Source: Gnetum montanum (Eukaryota > Streptophyta > Gnetopsida > Gnetales > Gnetaceae). Taken from it: a DNA stretch of 64,000 nt. The position numbers and the translations under genes were made by a program. The notes beneath the pieces are model-generated. The model was not told the DNA's origin and searched no databases. It was given only the letters and a program-made list of their open reading frames with translations. Location of the stretch: positions 2,358,117-2,422,116 of the forward strand of contig MNCI01033474.1 of assembly GCA_015680685.1 (NCBI GenBank), given 5' to 3'. The stretch's first letter is position 1; every line of letters starts with the position of its first letter. Shown here piece by piece: positions 1-10,357 of the stretch.

Positions 1-1768
1 AAACAATCTTTTTATTTGATTTTTCAGGAATCAAACCAAGTTTCTTACATATAGACAATGGCATTATAGTAGATGTAGCTCCAAAATCAATCAAACATTT
101 GTGTAAGTATTTATCCTTCAATTTCATTGTCAAAAGGAAAGGAGGAGCTTCCTTATCATATGAGGTCTTTAATTCCTCATCATTGTTAGACACATAACTT
201 AACTTTGATTCTCTAACTCTCCTTTTACCTTTAATGAACTCTAAAGCCTTTCTTTGTTGATCCCCAATTTGAAGCAACTGATAAAAGCTAATATTGACCT
301 TGACATGTTTAAGGTCTGCGACCAAATCATACTCTCCATCACCAATAAATCTTGGTTTCCTTATCCATTTATTAAAAGACTGATTTGGAGTGCTTTGCTC
401 CACTTGATTGTCTTTACCTTTATTTTTATCTCTTCTATTTGGCTCAAAAGCTTTTCTGTTAGTAGATGGATTAGTAATAACATTTGGGGGTCTAGAAGTA
501 GTTAATCTTTCTTTTGATCGGAGACTATATCCATTTTCCTCATTGTTATTGCATTCTTCATCTGAAGACATATTTTCTTCAGAACTTGATAGAGAAGAAG
601 TATCGCTAGATCCATTGTTAGAAGATTTACTTGCATAATGAACACTAGATAACTCATTATCAGATTCAGTATCAAGAAAGTTGGACATAATAAGGTCACT
701 TTCATCCTTGTCTTCTGCTAACTTAGTGTCTTGATGTTTATGCTTTCTATTTTTTCTTTCTTCCTTGATATTAACTCTTGCCAAGGCTTTTTCAAGCTTC
801 ACTATTTTGTTAGACATATCTCTCATTAATTGTCCTTTTCCAGATTCTACTCTTTCATGTTCTTTCTCAAACTTAACATGAGATGGACTTGGTAAAGCTT
901 TAAATTAAGCAAAATCTTGCATAGGAATCATAATTCTTTCCTCTCTTTTTTGAATCGCAATATTTTCTTCAGGATTCAAGTTCAAATATTTTTCTAACTG
1001 TATAGCTTCAATAAAGTTGTCATTTAATGTAGTTAAGTTTGGAGTTCTCCTTAACCAAATTGAAATGTTGGGGTTGATAACCTTAAGATAAGTTTCTTTA
1101 AGCATTTCTTCTGATGGTCTATATTGTCTTTGAAAGAGTCCACAAATTCATTGAAACTTGATGTTAAAATCTCTAATTGACTCTTTAACTCTTTATTTAG
1201 CTTGTATCAGCCCATAGTATAATTGTTGTTGATCTAATTGATTACCAAACTGGGCCAAGAAAAGATTCTTCATGTCATCCCAACTTTTAATACTATTACT
1301 TGGCAAGTTCGAATACCAAATCTGAGCCATATCCTTTAGATTTGATACAAACAACCTACAAGCTTGATCTTGATGTTGAATATTTGCATGAGCTAAAGCT
1401 AACTCAAACATGTGAATATATAGTTCAGCTAAATAAGCTTTTCCAGGAATGAAAGGCTTAGGCAAATATTTGTAAACTACCTTAAGAATATCATTGTAAT
1501 TTTGAAATCCTAATGGTGTAACTCTTTGCCAAGGATTTGTCATCCTATTCCTTTGGATAGTTGAACTCTTAGACTTTCTAGATATTCTCTTATAAATTGA
1601 TAAAACAAATATAATGGGTGATCTTCTTGATCTTCTAGTTTTCACTCCACTACTTGTTCCTAATTCAAAATCTTTCTTTTCTTCTTCTTTTGATGAAGAA
1701 TCAGTCTTAGAATCTAAAATTTCTTTTGAAACTTTTAAATTTTCCAAACTATCAATCTTCTTGGTCAT
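1..1768 (-). pseudogene. gag-protease of LTR retrotransposon G (partial, runs off left edge)
   Basis: One minus-strand reading frame runs from an ATG at 1768 to base 1, about 590 codons, interrupted by only three stops (1195-1193, 1150-1148 and 907-905) and no frameshift. The N-terminal part is basic and Ser/Glu-rich. Around 1500-1195 lies a retrotransposon Gag core with the pattern IWYSNLPSNSIKSWDDMKNLF. A Lys/Glu-rich linker and an acidic Ser/Asn tract follow. A retropepsin-like site, LIDFGATSTIMPLS, lies at about 85-45, where Phe replaces the usual Ser of D-S/T-G. I see no CCHC zinc knuckle. Gag would form the particle and the protease would process the polyprotein. RT and integrase would lie left of the window. 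The missing knuckle and different Gag set it apart from elements A-D. It is the least decayed long reading frame here. Family identity (Ty3/gypsy) is inferred from domain order. Confidence 0.75.
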
Positions 1769-1900
1769 GAACTGAAAATAGTATTTCTTAAGCCTTTATA
1801 GTAACAAAGAATTGTTGATGTGCTAAAATTATAAGGCTTATGAACCTAGAGGCTGAATTTTCAGCCCTCCTTCTAACACCAAAAGAACTATTGACGACCA

Positions 1901-1919
1901 TTTGGGATGCGACCACCAA
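1901..1919 (-). other. putative primer-binding site of element G
   Basis: On the minus strand the bases right after the inferred LTR end read TTGGTGGTCGCATCCCAAA, 130 bp upstream of the gag ATG, which is the place expected for a tRNA primer site. It begins with TGG, the complement of a tRNA CCA end. I cannot name the tRNA from memory. Confidence 0.45.
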
Positions 1920-3330
1920 TGAGTGTCCTCGAATAGGATTTAGGTGCTTGCTGGTCTCTGGCAACACCAAGGCCCAGATACCTTCAAATAGACTTAGTAG
2001 TTAATGTGAGTATGTGTGTGTGCTATTACAGTGTGCAGTTGTGAAATATGAAATGATTGCGTTGTGTGTAAACTACAAATAACTTATCTTAAAGAGATTC
2101 AGCCAACTTTGCCAAGTACTGTGAGTTGTTGAGAGTTCCTATTTTGTTCAATTGCCTAGTCTACATGGTCCTTATAATACCTACTTGTAACAAATAAAAT
2201 TTTGCAAAAACATTTGAGCACAACTCCCCAATCTACTTCTAATTTTCCCCAGAGAAAGAGATAGTTCCACAAGAAAACTAGAAATAGAGCGAGATTCAAT
2301 GGAAATAGAAAGAAGAGAAAAAGAAAGCAGATTTGTGTAAAGATCTCAAATGTTTAAACAAGGTAAAATGATACGAGTAAACACTTCGCAATAAAGCTAT
2401 CCCAAATTCAATAACTACGAATTGTTCAAACTTCCAAGGCTCAAATAAGCAATTTCTTCAAGACAATCCTACTATGCTACCAAAAAATTGCTGCGTAAAC
2501 TATCACGTACGAGACTCCATTTTGGCTAGATAATGGATGTCAACAATTGCATTCAATAGAACCTTCAAAAGACTTGACAATTTATGATTGAAATACCATG
2601 GAGATTCACTTTAAAGTAAAAAGAAGCTATTCTGGTCCTATCAAAATACCAAAGATTTTCTGAACCCTCTTGACTATTGAATCGTTCAACGGCTTGACTA
2701 CATGCAGAGGCTCTCTTACAACAATCTCAATAGCGGTTCTTATACATTGCACAATAATAAAATTCACTACTAAAATGCTCTTAAGGCTTTCAAACACAAG
2801 CTCTTCTATGGCAAAATTTTAATAGAAATTTTCTATCATGCAACAAGAACAATAAGAGCAATCTAAAAATCCCAAAATTACTTACCAAGCATGATACTAT
2901 CTAAACCACTAGCTAAAAAATTTAAACAAAATAAAAAATAATAAGCATAACTCATAGGACTATGACAAAGAGGCTGAAATCTTTTCTTTAGCAAGCCATC
3001 TTACAAGCAATCTTTCACAATTTCTTCTTTACAATGCTCTTCTCCCAAGACTCAAAGTGTGTCTCCAAGTGAGAGCCCAAGTGTGATCCCAAGTCTTCCA
3101 AAGTGTGTTGTATTGTCCACCCCTTGTGTTTTTTTTCTTCTTACCCCTGAAGCCTTTTTATAGGGTTCAAAGGTAGTTACATACTTTAAAATATCCTAGC
3201 TAACTTCTCTCCCANCACCAATTTAGTTGGGAAGTTATGTAGTTAGGAAGTTATACATAAAGTTAGGAGGAATTTATGCTAACATTGATATTTGTAAATA
3301 TTACAAATATTTTATGGGTAATAACTTATA
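1920..3330 (-). repeat. 5' LTR of element G (right boundary approximate)
   Basis: This non-coding segment lies directly upstream of gag on the minus strand. It begins in plus orientation with TG at 1920, beside the inferred primer site. On the minus strand a TATA-like box (CTATAAAAAGG) lies near 3165-3152, consistent with an LTR promoter. The part 1890-2960 is similar along its length to 32226-33285, which supports it being repeated LTR or leader DNA. The far end, somewhere between about 3290 and 3400, cannot be fixed. An undetermined base (N) lies at 3215. Confidence 0.5.
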
Positions 3331-3383
3331 CAATAATGTTTGAAAAATAAATTCAAGACCTCAATATTATGAGAGCTTCATTT

Positions 3384-3458
3384 ACTTGGAATAATTAAAT
3401 TAATGGTAAGTCTTCAGCCGGGCACTTGGAATAATTAAATTAATGGTAAGTCTTCAGC
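3384..3458 (+). repeat. 35-bp perfect direct repeat
   Basis: The sequence beginning acttggaataattaaattaa occurs at 3384-3418 and again at 3424-3458, identical over 35 bases with a 5-base spacer (period 40). It sits at the junction between the element G LTR region and the more GC-rich segment to the right. It may be a local tandem duplication or an assembly effect, since an N lies 170 bp away. Confidence 0.8.
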
Positions 3459-3459
3459 G

Positions 3460-4380
3460 ATGGATAAAATTGCAACTCCAGCATCAGTTAAAATATCTCC
3501 TGCCCTGCTGATTCGGTTGTACACCTATCTTAGTGTACCTTCATGTCTCTGTTTCCACGTTCAGTGGATTGGTATGGTGATAACGAATGCGGCGACATCG
3601 GGCACTACGGCTATTTTGGGAAATTCGAATTGCAGGTTCCAGGAGCGAACGACATTTGTGATTTACGTTTTTAACCGCCTTAAATTTTGAAATGAGTTCC
3701 TAGCCGCGATGTTGTTTTTGTTTTTGTCCTTGTTGCAGCAATCAACTTCATCTATTTCTGCTTGTATTTTCCAAGGCATTCCTGGCTGTGCTGAACCCCT
3801 GGGCACACAACCATGAAATTTGCTGAGTTGTTTGAAAATAGCACTGAGGCGGGTAGGGTTTGGTGATGCATAGAACAGTGGCGCAGAAATCGATAGGGTT
3901 TGGTGGTGCGCGAGGCTACACAAAGGCCTTTATGAATCTATTTAACGTAGAACAGAGGTGGTCATCATTGCTTGTGGTCTGCCGATTCAGACCTCCGCCG
4001 ATCCATAATGTTATTCTGAAAAAAAATGAAACGCCGATGGTTGTTTTTTTTCTCATTTTCCCGAAAACAGTAGATTAGGGATTGAGCTATCCCTATCAAT
4101 ATCAGAACGAGTGGAATGAAGTGCTTCCCTAGGGTTACACAACGCTTAGCAGCGAGACAAACCTGCATTCGATTCAAATCATAACCAGAGGGCTTGGCGT
4201 AAGGAAAGAGTCTCGGGCTCGAGGTCCTCTGGGGATTTTTGGCAATCGCACTTTCTTTTTCGAGCCCATATTTCAGTCACTGCTTCCATTACTAGGGTTC
4301 GTGTGGCAATGGTGGTTTTTCGGTGCCTGTCTACGTCGCGATAAGCACCGCATGGTCGGCGATTTTGTCACTCCTACTGC
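3460..4380. other. GC-richer single-copy-like segment without an identified gene
   Basis: Base composition changes from the very AT-rich repeats to a more balanced, gene-like one. Short open frames occur on both strands (3460-3690 plus, 3923-3663 minus), but I recognise no domain in either. Because a PPR-gene fragment follows directly, this may be decayed flanking or upstream sequence of that gene. Confidence 0.3.
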
Positions 4381-4536
4381 CCAGGTAAAAATGTAATTGT
4401 CTGGAACGCCATGATTGGGAGTGGACTGGAAACCCTACAACTTTTTGGGTGCTTCAAAAAATCAGAGATTCAACCCAATCAGATTATTTTCGTTCATGTT
4501 CTATTTTCTTGCAGTCATGCAGGATTTGTGCACGAA
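4381..4536 (+). pseudogene. pentatricopeptide repeat (PPR) gene fragment
   Basis: Reading from 4381, the frame gives PGKNVIVWNAMIGSGLE followed by LQLFGCFKKSEIQPNQI and VLFSCSHAGFVHE, then a TGA at 4537. This is the signature of plant PLS-type PPR proteins: VxWNAMI, then LxLFxxMxxxxIxPNxxTF, then VLxACSHAGxVxEG. PPR proteins bind organellar RNA for editing, splicing or stability. Only about one and a half repeats remain. Some ten residues usually found between MIG and the LELF helix are missing, and no start or further repeats are visible on either side. It is a dead fragment, either a relic of a local gene or a retrocopy. Recognition is confident; the original gene cannot be named. Confidence 0.8.
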
Positions 4537-4539
4537 TGA

Positions 4540-5149
4540 TTAATTTTTCAATCTTCTGAGAAAGTCTTCAAAATAGTTGACATTGCCTTCAAAGTTGTTG
4601 AATGATAAATTTAAAATCCGAAGAAAAGTAAGGTTGGACAAAGAATCTGGAATAAAACTGGTAATCTTGCTAAAAAAAACATGTTCTCCTTTGCAAGCTT
4701 GTTGCCCAAGGATTTTGACCGGTTCCCATCAAAAATGTTCGAAGGAAAAATTAACATTGACCGCATTCAACCATTCAACAATATGAATTGCAATGTTCCT
4801 ATTTAATCAGTGCAGAAATAATTTTACCCTGCATCACCGGACTGCTGAATTTGTGTTGCTGCAGAGATTCATAAGCTTACTATAGGAATGGTGCTCCTAT
4901 ATATATTTTTTCTTAAATAAAAAGAATGCTATTGTTAACTTATTCGTTTCCTTTCAAGCTAAAAATTTAGCCACTTCTCCAAAAACTCTTAACCAATTTA
5001 ATCCTGCCTACTCCATGAAATGGCCAAATGTGCCAACAATACTATTGCAACATTCTCCTAGATTTACTATTTACACTTAGAATAATTTTCATACTATTTT
5101 CTAGCTTAATGATTTACTTTTCCAAAGCACTTTAATTTTACATGTTCAT
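4540..5149. other. spacer without identified feature
   Basis: AT-rich DNA between the PPR fragment and the truncated LTR. One short open frame (4577-4786) has no recognisable domain. Nothing else was found. Confidence 0.3.
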
Positions 5150-5603
5150 ATTAAGTGAAATGGATATGATTGATTTCGAGCATAAAGTGTGATCGTTTGA
5201 TAACCTAGTAGTATTATTGCTTGGTACACCTAGTAGCAAAATACTTGGTAATTCCAGTAATGATTACATAAGCCCAAGATATGTATAAAAAATCAAGAAT
5301 GGATATCCATTGCCTTAGGCTTGAATAGATTCATTTACTTGTTTTACTTAGAATTAAAAATAATTTTCATTTCACTATGTGCACTAGGAGTGCTAATGGC
5401 CCTACAACATCACTTATCTTATACCTCACGTTGAGCTAAATCATACAATTAGATTTCACTAGCTCCATGTGGGAAGACAATAGTCATAGACTTAGACCAA
5501 TTGCTAGCATATTCAGATTGTCTCAATCATGGATTATAATTGGGTCACGTGTGGACACTTGTGACTTGTATGGTTGGGTGTTGGATTGCTTCACCACTCA
5601 TCA
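5150..5603 (+). repeat. truncated LTR related to element D
   Basis: The segment matches, in order, the R-U5 half of the D LTR read on its minus strand. Shared landmarks are the repeated CTTGGTA-(A/C)CCTAGTAG blocks, the GGGAAGACAAT block, the GTATGGTTGGGTGTTGGAT block and the terminal ACCACTCATCA. It ends at 5603 with CA. No GATATC cluster or TATA box lies upstream, so the promoter half is missing. No internal region or second LTR follows. It is best read as a 5'-truncated solo LTR. Confidence 0.65.
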
Positions 5604-6900
5604 CACACTATGAATTTTAGATTCAACAATCAAATGTATGATTTAGACTCTCCATTCCTTTGGCTATAGTAAGTGATTTAGATTCATATTCCCACCACCT
5701 AGAGATTTGTTTATTGGTTTTTTTTAGGTTTACTTAATTGATCATTTGGGCTCATAATTAGTTTTTCCAACCTTTTGTACTATTTTGCGATGATCATAGC
5801 ATGAAGCATGTCATGGTGGTGAGTTAGATTCTTACAACATGAAGCATATCATGATGGTAAGTTAGATTCTTACAGAATGAAGCATATCATGGTAAGTTTC
5901 ATCTATTTGTAGTGACCATAGTGTGAAGCATATCATAAGGGTGAGTTAGTACTTATAGCATGAAACATATCATAGTAAGTGCATTTTTTTTGTTTATTCA
6001 TTTGTTGGATTTAGTGGGTGGTGGTAGAGTTGTAATTAATATTTGATAATTTTTTATTTTGTTATTATTATCATTATTTATTCTTATCTTTATTTTGTTT
6101 TATTTGTTTGGGTAACTCTTTTTGCAACTATTCATGTGCATGACTATCTAGCTACATAATGCCTTCAACCAAACTCAAAAGGAAATATTTTGTTAGTTTG
6201 TTTACCCTAGTCAGCCTTAGGATTGATTTCCTTGGTTATATGTGATTTTTAGGTGATTATGTTAGCTTAGTTGAGAAGGATATAGAAGATACAGTTGATC
6301 ACTAATTTCATAATTTAGGCTCTTATTTGACATTATGTTTCCAATTAAAGTTTAATTCAATGTTGTAATGTTCTACTAGATTTGTTATATTGGATGTTGT
6401 TTTAGTATTGTACTTTGCTTGTTTTTAATGTATGTCAATTTTATTTATATTATATTCATGTTGTGTATCTTGTCATTAACTTTATATGTGATAGTTGATG
6501 CAATATTAGAGTCCAATGCCTTTTGGATGTAAATATATTTTTTCTATCTATTATTAATTTCATATGTGTAATTAAATTACATTCCTAACATCTTAGCTAT
6601 ATTTTGTCCCTACTATTATTGTAAATTTTTGGCTTGGGCAATAAGGATTCATTTTGTTTTTCTTAATGTATAGGTTAGGTTTGGAACACATGTGGCTATT
6701 ATCACTATCTTGACAATGTGTTACATTTATTACGTTTTTTCTCTTACGCTAATGTGTATATTTTTTGGATGCCTATGACTTTGCTTGTTATATTTTCTTA
6801 GTATTCATTCAATTTTTATTGGGTTTTAAAATTCCCCACAATTTGAATAATTATATAAGTAATGCCTTAGTAGCCTAAGCCTAGTTAGTAGTCTATTACA
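5604..6900 (+). repeat. repeat family E, copy 1
   Basis: Non-coding AT-rich repeat with related copies at 31560-31993 and at 34830-56369 (split by A and D). Shared blocks include CATGTGCATGACTATCTA (6134-6151), TTAGGTGATTATGTTAG (about 6250) and the ending near CCTAGTTAGTAGTCTATTACA at 6900. The GTTACA-type end recalls the 3' end of many plant LTRs, but no coding domain or partner LTR was found, so the family is unassigned. A second partial copy of the middle part lies at 7303-7560. Confidence 0.55.
5790..5985 (+). repeat. minisatellite, about 40-bp unit, roughly five degenerate copies
   Basis: The unit core GCATGAAGCATATCATGGTGG and GAGTTAGATTCTTAC recurs about five times with substitutions and deletions. 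It lies within repeat family E, upstream of the CATGTGCATGACTATC block, at a place equivalent to the minisatellites at 34828-35292. Confidence 0.75.
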
Positions 6901-9310
6901 AGACATGTTTTCCCACTATATAGCAATTGTTTGTTATATTATATTTTAACATTTGAATTATTTTGACCTTAAATTTGAACTTGCAATGCTTATGTGACTT
7001 ATCTTTGTTGGTGGATTTTCTAATAATCTTTGTGGTGACTATGTAGGTTGTCTTCTCTTAATAGTAAGCCAGATACTTATGCAACTTGAATTTGTTAATA
7101 AGTATCATACATCTTTGTGGGTCATCTTCACTTGGTAGGGAGTCAGATACTTATGTAGATTGACTTTGTTAGTAAGTATCATTTGTTTGGTTTGAAATCA
7201 TTTGAATTTAGTGGATTTTAGTGCATCCTTTTTTTAATATTTTTCTTTTGGATATTTCATTTAGTTATCATTAGTTATTTGATATTTATCTATGCATGTT
7301 TGTAGTTTTGGGTGGTAACTCTTTGCTTGTAGCTACTCTTTATGCATGACTATCTAACTACTTGATGCCTTCAATTAAAACCCATAAGGGAGTACTTTGT
7401 AGCTGATTTTCCTTAGACTTAAGATTGATCCCCTTTGTGCTTTTATGCCTTCTAGGTGATTCAATTAATTATGGGAAATAGGAGTTAAATGGAGATGTTG
7501 ATGCTTAGATTTCCATTTTAAAACTTTTTTTAGATTAACCATTAAGTTTCCACTTATCAGTTATTTTACTTCTAAGATGTAATGTTGAGCTAGAATTTTT
7601 GTACGATATAATTACTATGAGAATTATATTTGTATTTTCTTTATCTTTTGCTGTAGAGCCCCTAGTAACCAACCTTTAAACTTTAGTCTAAGTTTTTTAC
7701 TCAAATCCTCTTAAAACATGGGGCTATGCTTAAAATAGCACATAATAAGAATATGACTCATATAGTGATGGGTTGATTACAGGGCCTACATACCTCCTTC
7801 TCTCATTAGACACAACAACTTGTTGATGATATGAGACATTACCACTTCGCATTGTCTTAATGATTAATGCATCAATTTCATATTGCCTATCTTTTTTAGT
7901 ACTATAATACGGCTAATAGTTAAGAATTTCCAACATTTAGAAAGCTAGAAAACATCAAATATTTATGTGGATCACTTATTTTAAGTTTTATTTTAAAAGC
8001 AACACCAACAGATATGGTTGGATCTACTCCTAATTCTCTATTTTAGTTCCAACAAACAAGATCATTTACTCTATGATAGGCTTCAAATAATGGTTGGGAA
8101 TAAAAATTATATAGGCTTCAACAACTTTGCCCATGTAATGTGACGTTTCATTTCTACATTAAGAGCCATCCAATGCAAAGAGTTCAATTAGCATTTGGCT
8201 ATGAGTTGAGTTATCTTTAGGTTTTAAACTAAATAAACAAGGCTTGGCTCAACTATCAAATAGGTTTTTGAACTAGACCTTGATAAACCCCCAAATAGGT
8301 GACCAAGGATCATATGTGAGGTGGGTAAACACTTGTGAATGGTTCTTACATCATTGAAAACCTTCATGCATCATACAACTCTACCTCCAAGGATCCAATT
8401 TCTTAGGATAGTATGCTAAAGTAAGCATATGTATGGGTATGGTTGGATATTGATGTTCATCTCCACATCCATAATAATATGTATGCAAAATAAATAAACA
8501 ATGCAACCCATCCATTCAAGGTATGGGGATGAATATATTATTATTAAAATGATTTATTAATTATCCCTAAAAATACTACATACTTGACATAATGTACACC
8601 AATCAAATGCATCATCCACTTTATTACTAACTATTTAGGTGAATTTCTTAACTTAGGTTGTAAAGGGCTTCTAATCATAATTCATGCAGGTTTGTTTTAT
8701 TCAAAGAAAATAAATATACATGATCACACATATTTTCTTTCTTTTGTTTGTATAAATAAAATAATGTAATTACTTGTAAAAAAATGGAATTAACATGCTG
8801 AAATAAGATAAAATAAATAATATTTTACTTTGCATGAAAGGAAAATCTAACTATGATAAAATATACAAAACATCCATTGGGTAATAAAACACATACTCCA
8901 ATAAGACTTCAAGATTTCCAAGATCTAATGTCCTTATCATACAATCAAAAGACAGTAAATGTGTATCTTAAGTAGATTTTAAATGCCATCTAAGGATCTA
9001 GCAACAATAGAGAGTTACACCACAAATATTTGTTCTATGTTAAAGAAATAGGTTATTATTCCCTCATACCTCTACTCCTAGATGAATGTTTACATGTGAA
9101 AATCAACCAATGTTTCCTTTATTTTAATGCATCCTACTTAGCATACTTGTTGAACCTAAGAAACGCCTTAAAAGAGTAGAATATTATAACCTGAATAGTC
9201 TGACTAGAGAGAATATTTAAAGGTTCTATTGAAAGAAAAATAAAACATTGAAAACCATATATCCATAGCTATAAAGAAAATGTCATAGTCTCTATTTTAG
9301 ACATCACTAT
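6901..9310. other. AT-rich repeat-derived spacer left of element B
   Basis: Holds an imperfect duplication of about 84 bp at 7016-7185 (units sharing ATCTTTGTGG and CAGATACTTATG and AAGTATCAT) and a partial second copy of family E at 7303-7560. The rest, 7640-9310, shows no coding domain and no structure I can assign. The 5-bp sequence ACTAT at 9306-9310 is the left target-site copy of element B. Confidence 0.4.
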
Positions 9311-10195
9311 TAATGAACCGTATTCTACTTGGCTCCAATATTGGATATCTGATATCAAAGCCCTAATATCGGATACGCAATATCGGGTCCCTACAAGTGA
9401 TGTCATATATCCAATATCTTGGGTTGTATGTTAGCCTATAAATATAACGCTTGGGCACACAGTTCTAATATAGTTTTTGTCATAGCATAGTAGAGCTCTT
9501 GTAGTTTCTTTTCTCTAGAGTTAGAATATTTTCAAAAGTACCCATAGTAAGAGTCATTGATTGTACTGATCTTTATTTGAGGACTATTGTACCTGAGCAT
9601 TGTAGTGTGTGCAACAACAAAGACAAGCTTTCTGATCAAACCTTGTAGCACCTTGGCTAGGTTAAATATTTTATTCATGCAATTAATGTTTTTATGCAAT
9701 TTCATTTAATACTACCAAGTAATTAAGCTAAAGTAAGCTATTTCAATTAAATAGAAATTAATTAAGCACATAAGTACAACCATTTTGAGCATGCACATGA
9801 TGCTTGGTAATTCTAGCAATGCTTAACATTTGGTAACTAGATAGCATTATATGTGTTCAGGAAGTGAACAGAAGGTGGGATCAGATACTTATGTTAGGAT
9901 AGTGAGTTATTAATTAGCAATTAGATTAGTTAAATTAGTTCATAAATTAAGTTTCAACTTATTCCTAATCGTAGACAAATAAAATAAAAAATAATAAAAA
10001 TCATGTGCCTAAATTACACTTAACCATACATTTAAGCTCCACAAGTGTAGTTGAGAAGACAACAATTATCATGATTAGATTTCACATCTTGGAACTAGTG
10101 TACCTAGGAACTTAAGGTCTATGAAATTTGACTAGATCACATGTGAACGCTTATGATTCATATGGTTGGATGTAGGGGTATCTTGCTACTCATCA
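9311..10195 (+). repeat. 5' LTR of element B (885 bp)
   Basis: It begins TAATGAACC (the TG end is mutated; the 3' LTR has TGATGAAC) and ends ACTCATCA. The promoter part has several GATATC or AATATTGGATATC-like palindromes at about 9335-9420 and a TATA box, TATAAATA, at 9437-9444. An AATAAAG-like transition to U5 lies near 9620. Confidence 0.85.
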
Positions 10196-10196
10196 T

Positions 10197-10214
10197 TGGC
10201 ATCAATTTTGGGAG
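10197..10214 (+). other. primer-binding site of element B (degenerate)
   Basis: Directly after the LTR the sequence TGGCATCAATTTTGGGAG aligns with the Athila-type site TGGCGCCGTTGCCGGGGA. Most differences are C-to-T or G-to-A, as expected for an aged methylated copy. Confidence 0.6.
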
Positions 10215-10357
10215 CCTTTTATTTGTTACCTACTTAATCTAGGACTTAGAAAAAAATTATTCAAGATGGTTGGAATGAACCCTAAAGTAATGTCATACAT
10301 TAAAATAACTAGATCAATTTTAACAAGCACACTGCATTTCTGATTTTCTAACATAAG

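Noticed and set aside
502-705. Minus-strand frame of 67 codons
   Set aside because: It is out of frame with the continuous gag-protease frame of element G.
3663-3923. Minus-strand frame of 86 codons in the GC-rich segment
   Set aside because: No recognisable domain and no support from neighbours; a chance frame in less AT-rich DNA is likely.
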